A stretch of 64,000 bases of DNA. It comes from Martelella lutilitoris. Lineage in GTDB: Bacteria; Pseudomonadota; Alphaproteobacteria; Rhizobiales; Rhizobiaceae. A model generated the notes under the pieces. It had not been told where the DNA came from, ran no database searches, and saw only the letters and a list, made by a program, of their open reading frames with translations. Of the stretch, positions 12,531-22,052 are shown piece after piece (the stretch's first letter is position 1; each line of letters opens with the position of its first letter). The translations under genes and the position numbers were made by a program. Location: positions 124,001 through 188,000 of the forward strand of contig NZ_VCLB01000005.1 in NCBI RefSeq assembly GCF_005924265.1, read 5' to 3'.

Positions 12531-12983
12531 ATGTCTGCAGCAGCTTTGATCGTGGTGACCATTCTCGGCTGCGATGACAGCCTGACCCGGTGCCAGTACA
12601 TCGATACCTCGCCGGATACCTATGAAAGCGTCGCTCTTTGCGACGAGGCGCTGGAGCGCGATCTCAGCCATTACAAATATTCCGAATATGCGAGCGTCAT
12701 CGGGGTTTGCCGGTCTGCGGACGAGCCGATTGAAGCGGCGCTTGGCGGCATTGCCGTCACAGGGATACCCGAAGCGCGCACTCGGCTTGCTGCCGGACCG
12801 CAGCCCGGGGATGACGGCCACGTGCCGGAGCATGGAAACAGGTTGCTGATTCTCGCAGACGGCGCTCTCGACAAGGCCGCTTCCGTATTGCCCGACAGGG
12901 AACAGATCCGGACTGTGGTCATCGCACCGGTCGATGCCGTCAAGGGAAGCTATACCTGGGTTATTCGCAAGCTCGGACTTTGA
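12531..12983 (+). CDS. Hypothetical protein with Cys-rich N-terminal half
   Basis: 150 residues from the ATG at 12531, which has an AAGGGGAC ribosome site; an in-frame codon at 12492 lacks one. The start MSAAALIVVTILGCDDS could be a short membrane or signal segment, but the pattern TILGCDDSLTRCQYI is not a clean lipobox. Cysteines fall near residues 14, 20, 36 and 59. I do not recognise a family. The gene lies between glmM and the glmM-tail chimera, so it may have arrived with that segment. Codon use looks native, supporting a real though unplaced gene. Confidence 0.6.
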   Translation: MSAAALIVVTILGCDDSLTRCQYIDTSPDTYESVALCDEALERDLSHYKYSEYASVIGVCRSADEPIEAALGGIAVTGIPEARTRLAAGPQPGDDGHVPEHGNRLLILADGALDKAASVLPDREQIRTVVIAPVDAVKGSYTWVIRKLGL

Positions 12984-13237
12984 TCCTCGCAAGAATGCCG
13001 ATGACCGAGGTCAGGCATCGAAGGGCCCTTGTTACCAGACAGCAGGGACCGCAGGCACCTCTCATACCAAAATTGGGCGTACCTCTTCTGGTTCGTTGAC
13101 GCGGTGAAGATTGTCAAACTATTGATTTCACTGATCCGGGTGGTTTCAGGCGCATCGTCGTCAAAACTTCGCCTCGGTAATCCAGACCGATCGGATCGTA
13201 TCAATTGCAAGGATGAAGTTTCACGAAAATCTTTTCT

Positions 13238-14064
13238 TTGAAGGGCAGGAAGCGCGCGGCGGCGGCATTGGCTTGCGTTGTGTTTTCAACGTCTGTTGCC
13301 GAAGCCTTTGCGGGCATCACGCTGACGGCCGGGGACGGCGATGTGGTGCGTGCGCGCACGATGGAGTTCAACGTCGATGTCGATGCCTCCGTCATCCTGG
13401 TGCCGCGGGGCACGGAACGCACCGGAGAGACGCAGGGCCGCGAGAAATGCCTGGGCTGGAAGGCCAGATATGCCAGCATCGGCGCGAACCCATGGGGCTG
13501 CCCTATCTGGTTGACGGCGTGAACGGGAAGGGCCTTTCGATCGGCCTGTGCTATTTTGCCCCGGCGGCAGAATAGCAGCCCTACAAGCCGGAAGACGCTG
13601 CCAGGACAATGGCTGCTGGCAGCTTGGCTCTTATATTCTCGACAATTTCGCCACGGTCGATGAGGTGAAGGCGGCGCTTTCCGATATCGTCGTCGCGCCG
13701 GCATCTTCAAGCAGTTCAACATGGTGTTGCCGGTCCACTTCGTCGTCACCGATGCTTCCGGCAAGACGATCGTGATCGAACAGGTCGGCGGAAAACTGCA
13801 GGTGAGCGACAATCCACCCTTCGACTGGCACATGACCAATCTGCAGAACTACGTCAATCTTCGCGTTGACAATGTGCCGCCGCAAAGCTTGGCGATGTGA
13901 CGATTGAGGGTCTTGGCCAGGGCGCGGGCCTGCTCGGCATGCCCGGCGATTTCACCTCGCCCTCGCGATTCGGGCGGGCGGCGATCTACTCGCACGGCGT
14001 TGAACCGAGCGAGAACGGCAACACGGTTTCCGACGACACGCAGTGGGCAGCGGTCGTCGATACA
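13238..14064 (+). pseudogene. Degraded choloylglycine-hydrolase-like (Ntn hydrolase) gene
   Basis: Translated pieces in changing frames match the intact gene at 14361-15470 in order. First comes a signal-like N-terminus with ITLTAGDGDVVRARTMEFNV. After a frame change come PYLVDGVNGKGLSIG, then VTDASGKTIVIEQVGGKL and NLQNYVNL, then GLGQGAGLLGMPGDFTSPSRF. At least two frameshifts and in-frame stops (for example near 13573 and 13898) break it, and there is an internal deletion before VSDDTQW. The catalytic N-terminal Cys of the family (AEA-CTG in the intact copy) reads AEA-FAG here, so activity was lost or never present. The first codon looks like TTG. Confidence 0.85.
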
Positions 14065-14130
14065 GCCCAGGTCGAGCGCGTTGTCTCCGGCCTTGTCGAG
14101 GTGATCTCCAGTGTGCGCGCCGCCGCCTGA
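14065..14130 (+). repeat. Second, diverged copy of the glmM 3' end
   Basis: These 66 bases align without gaps to 12241-12306, the last 22 codons of glmM including the stop, with 7 mismatches (about 89% identity). The translated ends [18 protein letters not shown] and [18 protein letters not shown] show the match. The copy is fused to the end of the hydrolase pseudogene. Similarity begins sharply at GCCCAG, so this is a junction and not chance. Confidence 0.9.
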
Positions 14131-14209
14131 GAAAAGCGCGATGCGCCGGACAGTCAAGGCGTTCCGAAGGGCTTTTCCGGCGTGCCTTTACCTTTCACTG
14201 ACAAAATGA

Positions 14210-14236
14210 CCGGCCCTGACGGGCCGGATCTTTCTT
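14210..14236 (+). terminator. Probable terminator downstream of the glmM-tail copy
   Basis: A seven-base-pair stem CCGGCCC/GGGCCGG with a four-base loop is followed by a short T-rich stretch (ATCTTTCTT). No comparable U-tailed hairpin follows the real glmM stop at 12306, so this may be the original glmM terminator, now displaced. Confidence 0.6.
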
Positions 14237-14360
14237 GCGCGGCGTGACGTCGTCCAGCGGACACGCGCAGCCGCCTCTGTTTTTCTGTCTCAACGCATCG
14301 TCAGCCAGGGTCAGGCAATGACGGCTGTTCGCGAGACGCCGTCATTGCCGAAGACAAGTC

Positions 14361-15470
14361 CTATTCAGGCTTTCCAAGGCTGTAGAACTGTTCAGTCTCG
14401 TCCAGTTTCCATGTCTTGATTTCCTTGGCGTCAAGATTTTCCTCATTGAGGCTGACCTTGCGTATTGCTGAATCGTCGTATGTCCGAAGATAGAAGGTCA
14501 AGCTGGACGTGTCGTTGGCGCTTGTCCACTGCGTGTAGTCAGCAATGATGTTGCCGTGATCATCCTTTTCCCGACCGGTCCGCACAACGCCGCGGGGGAT
14601 GTCGAAATTGTTAAGGATGTGGAACATTTCAAAGACAGTGTCTTCACCGGTCTCGGTGTTGAACTCGCCATTTGAGTAGATCGCGGCGCGAACAAAACGC
14701 GAGGGCGGCGTGAAGTCGCCCGGCAGGCCCAGCAAGCCGGTTCCCTCGCCAAGACCTGGCACTGTGAGATCGCCGATTTTCTTCTCTTTGACGTTCCACA
14801 GGTCAAGATTGACGTAGTTGTTGAGATTCACCAGATGCCAGGGGAAGGTCGGCTGATTGGTGAATGTGCCGATCGGATCGTCGTAAAGGTTCAGCTTTCC
14901 GTCTGAATATTCGATAACCAGCCTGTTGCCGGAAGGATCGGCCACATAATAGTGGACCGGCATGACCATGTTCCACTGTTTGAAAACAACGGCGGGCACA
15001 ACAACGTCCTGAATGCCGGCGCGGACATCTTCAATCGTGGCAAAATTGTCGAGGATATAGGAGACAACCTCCCAAGGCGCGATCGTCTTGGATTCGTCTC
15101 CTGCCGTGAACGGCTGATAGTCCGCATAGTCCATGAAGTAGAAAATGCCGGCTGAAAGCCCCTTTTCGTTCAAACCGTCGATAACGACGGGCATCCCCAA
15201 CGCATTGGTGCCCACATTGGCATATTTTACCTTCCAGTTTTTGCCTTTTTTGCCGTCAGGCGCCGTGGCCGTGCGGTCCAGTCCGCGTGGCACGAGGATA
15301 ACATCGGATTTGATATCGATGCCGAACTCCATCGTGCGTCCCCGCACCACGGTGCCGTCCTTGGCTGTCATCGTAATGCCCGTGCAGGCTTCCGCGACCG
15401 AGCCCAGCATCATCGATGCCGCCATGGCGCAGGTGGCGATGCGCGCCCCCAAGCTTAGCTTTCTAGACAT
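14361..15470 (-). CDS. Exported choloylglycine hydrolase / penicillin V acylase family protein
   Basis: 369 residues. A signal peptide of about 28 residues ends in SVAEA, and the next residue is Cys in CTGITMTAKDG. In this Ntn-hydrolase family an N-terminal Cys exposed by processing is the nucleophile. RTMEFGID, the Asn/Asp of the following loops and the segment LLGLPGDFTPPSRF are conserved. Members cleave linear amide C-N bonds in bile salts, penicillin V or acyl-homoserine lactones. The substrate here is unknown, and a periplasmic acylase is the safest reading. It lies inverted next to a degraded paralogue of roughly half identity by eye, so the two are old relatives. Confidence 0.88.
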   Translation of the reverse strand: MSRKLSLGARIATCAMAASMMLGSVAEACTGITMTAKDGTVVRGRTMEFGIDIKSDVILVPRGLDRTATAPDGKKGKNWKVKYANVGTNALGMPVVIDGLNEKGLSAGIFYFMDYADYQPFTAGDESKTIAPWEVVSYILDNFATIEDVRAGIQDVVVPAVVFKQWNMVMPVHYYVADPSGNRLVIEYSDGKLNLYDDPIGTFTNQPTFPWHLVNLNNYVNLDLWNVKEKKIGDLTVPGLGEGTGLLGLPGDFTPPSRFVRAAIYSNGEFNTETGEDTVFEMFHILNNFDIPRGVVRTGREKDDHGNIIADYTQWTSANDTSSLTFYLRTYDDSAIRKVSLNEENLDAKEIKTWKLDETEQFYSLGKPE

Positions 15471-15815
15471 GTCCCCTATTCCTCTCCTCTTTGGATCGCG
15501 CTGGATTATCTATTCATTTCAACAATGTGCGCTGATCTCTGTTGGCCTATGAACGTTAGGCGGGAGATCGCGGTTGCAACAACCGCCTTAAGGTAAAGTG
15601 CCAGAAAAAGTCCGGGCGGAACGGTCCCTTTGCCCGGAAAACGGCGGCCTCCATCGCCGCATATGCCGATGCGTCAACACCGCGCCGCGCCTGACCGTCT
15701 TGCAGGCCGTCATCACCAAGTCATCTTTTCCCTTGCCTATTTTCAATGCCTCCCGTATATCCGGCGGCGGGACACCTCTCCCCAACGAGAGGCTACTATC
15801 TGAAAGGGTAGAGAT
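15471..15815 (+). other. Divergent intergenic region upstream of serC
   Basis: These 345 bases separate the hydrolase gene (minus) from serC (plus) and should hold both promoters. No protein gene is credible. The last 45 bases can form two hairpins described separately. The stretch from about 15590 to 15720 has GC-rich local hairpins (for example around GCGGCCTCCATCGCCGC) without a U tract. Confidence 0.5.
15775..15811 (+). promoter_or_regulatory. Possible serC leader RNA structure
   Basis: CCTCTC (15775-15780) pairs with GAGAGG (15787-15792) across a six-base loop. CTAC (15793-15796) can pair with GTAG (15808-15811), placing the ribosome site GAAAGGG in the loop just before the serC ATG. 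A conserved 'serC RNA motif' upstream of serC is described for Alphaproteobacteria. Position and small hairpins fit, but I could not compare with its consensus. Confidence 0.45.
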
Positions 15816-16985
15816 ATGACAGATATGACCAAGCCGGACGTGCGTCCGGTCAATCCCCGCTTTTCTTCCGGCCCCTGTGCGAAGCGTCCCGGTTGGACGC
15901 CTGAAGCGTTGAATGACGCCGCCCTTGGCCGTTCCCACCGCGCGAAAATCGGCAAGGCGAAGCTGAAAGAGGCTATCGACCTGACCCGCGAAGTGCTCGA
16001 CGTTCCGGGCGACTATCGCATCGGCATCGTGCCGGCTTCAGATACCGGCGCCGTCGAGATGGCGCTCTGGTCGCTGCTTGGCGAACGCGGCGTCGATATG
16101 CTCGCATGGGAATCATTTGGCGCCGGCTGGGTCACCGATGTGATCAAGCAGCTGAAGCTGAAGGACGCGCGCAAGATCGAAGCGCCCTATGGCCAGCTCC
16201 CCGACCTTTCCACTGTCAATTTCGACAATGACGTGGTCTTCACCTGGAACGGCACGACCTCCGGCGTGCGCGTGCCGAACGCCGATTTCATTCCCGCTGA
16301 CCGCAAGGGCCTGACCATCTGCGACGCCACCTCGGCTGTGTTTGCGCAGAAGGTCGACTTCAATAAGCTCGATGTCGTGACCTTCTCCTGGCAGAAGGTT
16401 CTCGGCGGCGAGGGCGGCCACGGCATTCTGATCCTCTCGCCGCGCGCCGTGCAGCGTCTCGAGACCTATACGCCCGCCTGGCCGCTGCCGAAGATCTTTC
16501 GCATGACCAAGGGCGGCAAGCTGATCGAAGGCATCTTCGTCGGCGAGACGATCAACACGCCTTCCATGCTTTGCGTCGAGGACTATCTCGATGCGCTGAA
16601 ATGGTCGAAGTCCGTCGGCGGTCTTGATGGTCTGGTTGCCCGCGCCGACGCCAATGCAAAGGTGATCTTCGATTTCGTCGACAAGAACGACTGGATCGAG
16701 AACCTGGCTGAAGACCCGGCGACCCGTTCCAATACGTCGGTCTGCCTGAAGATCGTCGATCCGGACGTCGTCAAGCTCGATGATGCAGCCCAGGCGGCCT
16801 TCGCCAAGGCGATCGTCTCCGCGCTCGACAAGGAAGGCGTGGCCTATGATATCGGCGCCTATCGCGATGCGCCGTCGGGCCTACGCATCTGGGCCGGCTC
16901 CACGGTTGAAACCGCCGATATGGAAGCCCTGATGGGCTGGCTCGACTGGGCCTTCAAAACCGAAAAAGCCAAGCTCGCGGCTTAA
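15816..16985 (+). CDS. serC: Phosphoserine aminotransferase
   Basis: 389 residues of the class V PLP aminotransferase fold. The start [17 protein letters not shown] is typical of the alphaproteobacterial SerC type. [13 protein letters not shown] carries the PLP-binding Lys. It makes O-phosphoserine from 3-phosphohydroxypyruvate and glutamate, the second step of serine synthesis, and can serve the matching step in pyridoxine synthesis. serA follows 91 bases later in the same direction. A second ATG four codons downstream is possible. Confidence 0.96.
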   Translation: MTDMTKPDVRPVNPRFSSGPCAKRPGWTPEALNDAALGRSHRAKIGKAKLKEAIDLTREVLDVPGDYRIGIVPASDTGAVEMALWSLLGERGVDMLAWESFGAGWVTDVIKQLKLKDARKIEAPYGQLPDLSTVNFDNDVVFTWNGTTSGVRVPNADFIPADRKGLTICDATSAVFAQKVDFNKLDVVTFSWQKVLGGEGGHGILILSPRAVQRLETYTPAWPLPKIFRMTKGGKLIEGIFVGETINTPSMLCVEDYLDALKWSKSVGGLDGLVARADANAKVIFDFVDKNDWIENLAEDPATRSNTSVCLKIVDPDVVKLDDAAQAAFAKAIVSALDKEGVAYDIGAYRDAPSGLRIWAGSTVETADMEALMGWLDWAFKTEKAKLAA

Positions 16986-17076
16986 GCGAGGCGAATTGAC
17001 AAGGCTCGCGCCGCCTTTGACGGAGAGGCGCGGGCTCATCATTCCCGACAATGACCCCATTTTGAAGGAGGCCATC

Positions 17077-18672
17077 ATGGCACCTCGCGTACTCGTATCC
17101 GACGCCCTGTCGGAAGCCGCCGTCCAGATCTTCAAGGATCGCGGCATTGATGTCGACTTCCAGCCGAAGCTCGGCAAGGACAAGGAAAAGCTGCTCGAGA
17201 TCATCGGCCAGTATGACGGCCTGGCGATCCGTTCGGCCACCAAGGCGACTGAAAAGCTGATCGAAGCAGCGACCAATCTCAAGGTCATCGGTCGCGCCGG
17301 CATCGGCGTCGACAATGTCGATATCCCGGCCGCCTCGCGCCGCGGCATCATCGTCATGAACACGCCGTTCGGCAACTCGATCACGACGGCCGAACATGCG
17401 ATTTCGCTGATGCTGGCCGTTGCCCGCCAGATCCCCGCGGCCGACGTTTCCACCCAGGCCGGCAAGTGGGAAAAATCGAAATTCATGGGCGTCGAGATCA
17501 CCGGCAAGACGCTCGGCGTCATCGGCGCCGGCAATATCGGCTCGATCGTCTGCGACCGCGCCATCGGGCTCAAGATGAATGTGATCGCCTACGACCCCTT
17601 CCTGTCGCAGGAAAAGGCCGAGAAGATGGGCGTCACCAAGGTCGACCTCGACGAGCTTCTTGCCAAGGCCGATTTCATCACGCTGCACGTTCCGATGACG
17701 GACAAGACACGCGGCATCCTCAATGCCGAAGCGATTGCCAAGACCAAGAAGGGCGTTCGCATCATCAACTGCGCTCGCGGTGGCCTCGTGGATGAGGCAG
17801 CGCTTGCCGAAGCCATCAAGTCCGGTCATGTCGCAGGCGCAGGCTTTGACGTGTTCGAAACCGAACCGGCCACCGAGAGCCCGCTCTTCGGCCTGGACAA
17901 CGTCGTCTGCACGCCGCATCTCGGCGCTTCGACCACGGAAGCCCAGGAAAACGTGGCGCTGCAGGTCGCCGACCAGATGTCGGATTACCTTTTGAAGGGC
18001 GCCGTCACCAACGCCATCAACATGCCGTCGATCTCGGCCGATGAAGCGCCGCGCCTGAAGCCGGTGATCAAGCTCGCCGAAGTGCTCGGCGAATTCGCAG
18101 GGCAGGTGACGGAAAACCCGATCAAGGAAGTCGAGGTTCTCTACGACGGCAATTTCGCGCAGATGAACACCACGGCGCTGACAAGCGCCCTGCTCGCCGG
18201 CCTGCTGCGCCCGCTGGTGGCTGACGTCAACATGGTGTCCGCGCCGATCATGCTCAAGGACAAGGGCATCATCCTGCAGGAGACCCGCCGCGACAAGTCG
18301 GGCGTCTATGACGGCTACATCAAGCTGACGATCACGACGGAAAAGCAGACCCGTTCGGTTGCCGGCACGGTGTTCTCCGACGGCAAGCCGCGCTTCATCC
18401 AGATCAAGGGCATCAACATGGATGCCGATGTCGGCCGGCACATGGTCTACATCTCCAACACCGACGTGCCCGGCATGATCGGTTTCATGGGCACGACGCT
18501 GGGCCAGGCCGGCGTCAACATCGCCAACTTCCAGCTCGGCCGCGACAATCAGGGCGGCGATGCGATCGCGCTTCTCTATGTCGACGAACAGCCAACCCCG
18601 GAAGTGCTCGACAAGCTGCTCGGCCATGAAGCCATCAAGCAGGCTAAGCCGCTGGAATTCTCCGTCGAATAA
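17077..18672 (+). CDS. serA: D-3-phosphoglycerate dehydrogenase
   Basis: 531 residues from the ATG at 17077, preceded by a strong AAGGAG; an in-frame upstream extension to 16996 lacks family similarity. Order of domains: catalytic/NAD-binding domain (GVIGAGNIGSIVCDRA, catalytic Arg and Glu region, His in TPHLGASTTEAQ), an intervening domain, and a C-terminal ACT domain from about residue 455 that usually senses serine. It oxidises 3-phosphoglycerate, the first step of serine synthesis, immediately before the reaction of the upstream serC product. Confidence 0.97.
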   Translation: MAPRVLVSDALSEAAVQIFKDRGIDVDFQPKLGKDKEKLLEIIGQYDGLAIRSATKATEKLIEAATNLKVIGRAGIGVDNVDIPAASRRGIIVMNTPFGNSITTAEHAISLMLAVARQIPAADVSTQAGKWEKSKFMGVEITGKTLGVIGAGNIGSIVCDRAIGLKMNVIAYDPFLSQEKAEKMGVTKVDLDELLAKADFITLHVPMTDKTRGILNAEAIAKTKKGVRIINCARGGLVDEAALAEAIKSGHVAGAGFDVFETEPATESPLFGLDNVVCTPHLGASTTEAQENVALQVADQMSDYLLKGAVTNAINMPSISADEAPRLKPVIKLAEVLGEFAGQVTENPIKEVEVLYDGNFAQMNTTALTSALLAGLLRPLVADVNMVSAPIMLKDKGIILQETRRDKSGVYDGYIKLTITTEKQTRSVAGTVFSDGKPRFIQIKGINMDADVGRHMVYISNTDVPGMIGFMGTTLGQAGVNIANFQLGRDNQGGDAIALLYVDEQPTPEVLDKLLGHEAIKQAKPLEFSVE

Positions 18673-18696
18673 GGCTTTTTTGAAAGAAAATGCAGC

Positions 18697-18732
18697 AAGC
18701 CCGGTTGCCTGAAACAGGCAGCCGGGCTTTTC
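18697..18732 (+). terminator. Rho-independent terminator after serA
   Basis: A 14-base-pair stem (AAGCCCGGTTGCCT against AGGCAGCCGGGCTT, one G-T pair) with a five-base loop runs into TTTTCTT, 24 bases after the serA stop. Confidence 0.93.
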
Positions 18733-18847
18733 TTGTGGTCAGGATGCATTAGGTATCCCCTCGAGCCCCGTGCGTCCATTCGGACGCACAAAGCACGATG
18801 CGCTAAGCCGCCGGGACGCGGAACCGTTGAAGACGAGAGTTTTTTGA

Positions 18848-19603
18848 ATGTCCGGATCATGTATCGGATGCCTGAATGCCGAGGCCCTGCCGTTTGACTT
18901 TTCAATGGCCTTCCAGCCGATCGTCAACCTGACAGACGGGGCCGTCTTCGCCTTTGAGGCACTGGCGCGCGGACCGAAGGGCGAGGGCGCGGGAACGCTT
19001 TTTGCGCAGCTGAACGACGACAATCTCTATGCCTTCGATCAGCAATGCCGGGTGAAAGCGATCGAGCTTGCCTCAAACCTCGGCCTGATGCAGACCGCCG
19101 CCAAGCTTTCGATCAATTTTATGCCGCGCGCGATTTATGAACCGCGCGCCTGCATCCAGTTGACGCTTGCTACCGGCAAGCGATGCGAGGTTTCCAGCGA
19201 CCGACTGATCTTCGAATTCACGGAATCGGAGGTTGCCGACACCGACAAGCTCAACGCGATCGTAACGCTTTACCGGGAGCTTGGTTTCCTGACGGCGGTG
19301 GACGATTTCGGCGCCGGCCATTCCGGCCTTTCGCTCTTGGCCAACATGCCGCCGGACATCCTGAAGCTGGATATGGAACTGGTGCGCGGTATCGACACAA
19401 GCGACGCGCGCGGCATCATGGTCAAGCATCTTGTCGCCATGGCGCGGGAGATGAAAATCGATCTCGTCTGCGAAGGGGTGGAGACGGCCGGCGAGCTCGC
19501 CATGCTGCGCGATCTCGGCGTGGAGCTTGCCCAGGGCTATTATCTCTGTCGCCCCGCCTTTGAGCATCTGCCGCGGACAGACGAGATCCGGTGGCGACCC
19601 TGA
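18848..19603 (+). CDS. Stand-alone EAL-domain c-di-GMP phosphodiesterase
   Basis: 251 residues, almost entirely one EAL domain, with no GGDEF, PAS or membrane segment. Catalytic motifs are present in order: EALAR at 37-41, the Asn in SINFMP, FEFTESE, VDDFGAGHSGLSLL, the Lys of LKLDMELV, CEGVET and the Gln of AQGYYLCRP. It should therefore hydrolyse c-di-GMP to pGpG in the cytoplasm. The N-terminus carries a CxxC pair (Cys5, Cys8), which might bind a metal or sense redox; that is only a suggestion. It follows the serA terminator and so is probably transcribed separately. Confidence 0.93.
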   Translation: MSGSCIGCLNAEALPFDFSMAFQPIVNLTDGAVFAFEALARGPKGEGAGTLFAQLNDDNLYAFDQQCRVKAIELASNLGLMQTAAKLSINFMPRAIYEPRACIQLTLATGKRCEVSSDRLIFEFTESEVADTDKLNAIVTLYRELGFLTAVDDFGAGHSGLSLLANMPPDILKLDMELVRGIDTSDARGIMVKHLVAMAREMKIDLVCEGVETAGELAMLRDLGVELAQGYYLCRPAFEHLPRTDEIRWRP

Positions 19604-19651
19604 GTTGGTTTGGCGGGGCATGGCCGGGCAGCATACGGGAGGAGATTCTTC

Positions 19652-19927
19652 ATGAGCAGCAACCAGTTGACAGACCTCGAGACGGCGCTCGAAAGCCTTG
19701 CCGGCGCGGGCTTCGTCATCGGTCCGGAATGGGAGGCCGTGCACGAAATCTGCCAGGCGCATGAGGGCGAGATGCCCTATGACGCGGCGCATGCGCTCTG
19801 CCATCGCATCGAAGGCGATACGTGGAACGCCGGCTACTGGTATCGACGCGCGAAAAAAACGGTTCCGCAGGGAAGCTTCGCGGACGAATATGCCGGATTG
19901 AAAGCAGAGATCGCGGTCATGCGGTAG
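19652..19927 (+). CDS. Small conserved-looking protein of unknown function
   Basis: 91 residues from the ATG at 19652, chosen for its strong GGGAGGAG ribosome site. The sequence is acidic and probably helical, with a conserved-looking core HEICQAHEGEMPYDAAHALCHRIEGD and an aromatic stretch NAGYWYRRA. No signal peptide or membrane segment. It sits 48 bases after the EAL gene in the same direction and may share its transcript. I do not recognise a named family. Confidence 0.75.
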   Translation: MSSNQLTDLETALESLAGAGFVIGPEWEAVHEICQAHEGEMPYDAAHALCHRIEGDTWNAGYWYRRAKKTVPQGSFADEYAGLKAEIAVMR

Positions 19928-19977
19928 GGGGCAACCGTCCGGGAGAGGCGCCGTTGCACCTCTCCCGTCTTCCGTTG

Positions 19978-20235
19978 CTAGGTGTTGTCGGGCTGGCTTC
20001 TGACCAGCCGCAGGCCGCGCTCGGTGATCTGGTACGGCTTGCCGCCCTTGGAGCGGATGGCGCGTTTGGCCTTCAGCTTGCGAAACAAAGTAATGTCCAG
20101 ACCGGGATAGAGCCAGCCATCGCGGGTGAAGCAATCGGCTTTCTCGATCTTGCGGGTTTCGGTGCGTGTCAGTTCGATCCTGCCGCCCTGTGCGAGCAGG
20201 TGCAGGATGCGCTGTTCGTTGCGCGAGATGTCCAT
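19978..20235 (-). CDS. YjhX-family (UPF0386) protein, putative toxin
   Basis: 85 residues from the ATG at 20235, the same length as E. coli YjhX; a TTG nine bases earlier is a weaker alternative. The motifs SRNEQRILHLLAQGGRI, CFTRDG and LFRKLKAKRAI followed by GGKPYQIT match the UPF0386 pattern, a small winged-helix-like protein. In E. coli YjhX has been proposed as a toxin countered by the GNAT protein YjhQ. Here no antitoxin lies adjacent, though two GNAT genes sit beyond gatB. A housekeeping or regulatory role is equally possible. Confidence 0.82.
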   Translation of the reverse strand: MDISRNEQRILHLLAQGGRIELTRTETRKIEKADCFTRDGWLYPGLDITLFRKLKAKRAIRSKGGKPYQITERGLRLVRSQPDNT

Positions 20236-20544
20236 TATCGTCAAACCCGGGTTGGCGCCAAAAAAAGGCGCACGAAAACACGTTCCCGCTGACGCGTGCG
20301 TCGGCGAGGCTCATGGTTTCCGGCCGCTGCGCGCTTGTTGCTTCAGCAAAGCAAGGCGGGCAGGGCCCTTACCGGGATTCCGATCGGTTGAACATCCAAA
20401 CTCCAGGTTGACGTCAACGGAATACGACTGACGGAGCGAAAGGTCAAGGTTTTTGGCGTGCGGCAGCGCACCCTATCGCTTGCGTCTTGCCCCAGTTTGC
20501 TCTACCTCACGAACCATATCCCGTAGAAGAACGATGAGCTGACC
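20236..20544. other. Divergent intergenic region between the yjhX-like gene and gatB
   Basis: About 309 bases with no credible gene. It contains the perfect 12-base palindrome GTTGACGTCAAC at 20407-20418, which could be an operator for either neighbour, and a GC-rich stretch around 20290-20350. No terminator-like hairpin with a U tract is seen. Confidence 0.45.
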
Positions 20545-22047
20545 ATGACCATTGTCGATACCCGTACGCCCGATCCCAAACGCCTCATTCCCGGCGCCAC
20601 CGGCGACTGGGAGGTGATTGTCGGCATGGAAGTGCATGCGCAGGTCACCAGCAATTCCAAGCTCTTCTCCGGTTCCTCGACGCAATTCGGCAAGGCGCCC
20701 AATGCCAACGTCTCGCTGGTGGACGCAGCCATGCCCGGCATGCTGCCCGTTATCAATGAAGAATGCGTCAAGCAGGCCGTGCGCACCGGTCTGGGGCTGA
20801 AGGCGAAGATCAACAAGCGCTCGATCTTCGACCGCAAGAACTATTTCTTTCCCGACCTGCCGCAGGGCTACCAGATTTCCCAGTACAAGGACCCGATCGT
20901 CGGCGAGGGCACGATCACCATCTCGCTTGGTCCCGACAAGCAGGGCAATTTCGAGGATATCGAGATCGGCATGGAGCGCCTGCATCTGGAACAGGATGCC
21001 GGCAAGTCCATGCACGATCAGCATCCGGCAATGTCCTTTATCGATCTGAACCGCTCCGGCGTGGCGCTGATGGAAATCGTCTCCAAGCCCGATATGCGCT
21101 CGGCCGACGAGGCCAAGGCGTTCCTGACCAAGCTTCGCACCATCGTGCGTTATCTCGGCACCTGCGACGGCAATATGGACGAAGGCTCGATGCGCGCCGA
21201 CGTCAACGTCTCCGTGCGCAAGCCCGGCGGCGAATTCGGCACGCGCTGCGAGATCAAGAACGTCAACTCGATCCGTTTCGTCGGCATGGCAATCGAGAGC
21301 GAGGCCCGCCGTCAGATCGATATCCTCGAAGAGGGCGGGACGATTGATCAGGAAACCCGGTTGTTCGACCCTGTGAAGGGCGAAACGCGGGCAATGCGCT
21401 CCAAGGAGGATGCGCATGACTATCGCTACTTCCCCGATCCGGATCTGCTGCCGCTCGAATTCGACGATGCCTTCATCGCCGAACTGGCGAAGGACCTGCC
21501 GGAACTTCCCGATGACAAGAAGGCGCGTTTTGTGGGCGATCTCGGCCTTTCGGTCTATGACGCCTCGGTGCTGGTCTCCGACAAGGCGGTGTCCGACTAT
21601 TACGAAAAGCTGGTTGGCCTCTCCGATGCAAAGGTTGCGGCAAACTGGGTGATCAACGATCTGCTCGGCGCGCTCAACAAGGCCGGCAAGGGCATTGACG
21701 AAACCCCGGTTTCGCCCGAACAGCTCGGCGCCATCCTGTCGCTGATCAAGGAAGGGGTGATCTCGGGCAAGATCGCCAAGGACCTGTTCGAGATCGTCTG
21801 GAACGAGGGCGGCGATCCGAAGGCGATCGTCGAAGAGCGCGGCATGAAGCAGGTGACGGATACCGGCGCGATCGAGAAGATCGTCGACGAGATCATCGCC
21901 GCCAATCCGGAACAGGCCGCAAAGGTCAAGGACAAGCCCTCGCTTGCCGGCTGGTTTGTCGGCCAGGTGATGAAGGCGTCCAAGGGCAAGGCCAACCCGC
22001 AGGCCGTTCAGGCGCTGGTGAAGGAAAAGCTCGGCGTTACGGAGTAA
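20545..22047 (+). CDS. gatB: Asp-tRNA(Asn)/Glu-tRNA(Gln) amidotransferase subunit B
   Basis: 500 residues. The N-terminal domain begins with [22 protein letters not shown], continues with [15 protein letters not shown] and LEQDAGKS, and carries the kinase/transamidation signatures of GatB ([27 protein letters not shown]). The C-terminal GatB/YqeY tRNA-binding domain occupies roughly residues 350-500. With GatA and GatC it converts Glu-tRNA-Gln and Asp-tRNA-Asn to the amidated forms. gatA and gatC are not in this window, so the three subunits are encoded apart. Confidence 0.97.
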   Translation: MTIVDTRTPDPKRLIPGATGDWEVIVGMEVHAQVTSNSKLFSGSSTQFGKAPNANVSLVDAAMPGMLPVINEECVKQAVRTGLGLKAKINKRSIFDRKNYFFPDLPQGYQISQYKDPIVGEGTITISLGPDKQGNFEDIEIGMERLHLEQDAGKSMHDQHPAMSFIDLNRSGVALMEIVSKPDMRSADEAKAFLTKLRTIVRYLGTCDGNMDEGSMRADVNVSVRKPGGEFGTRCEIKNVNSIRFVGMAIESEARRQIDILEEGGTIDQETRLFDPVKGETRAMRSKEDAHDYRYFPDPDLLPLEFDDAFIAELAKDLPELPDDKKARFVGDLGLSVYDASVLVSDKAVSDYYEKLVGLSDAKVAANWVINDLLGALNKAGKGIDETPVSPEQLGAILSLIKEGVISGKIAKDLFEIVWNEGGDPKAIVEERGMKQVTDTGAIEKIVDEIIAANPEQAAKVKDKPSLAGWFVGQVMKASKGKANPQAVQALVKEKLGVTE

Positions 22048-22052
22048 GCCTG

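Noticed and set aside
16954-18627. Long minus-strand frame opposite serA, and similar frames opposite tolB, ftsH, glmM and accC
   Set aside because: Typical GC-rich antisense frames with no ribosome sites and no family resemblance.
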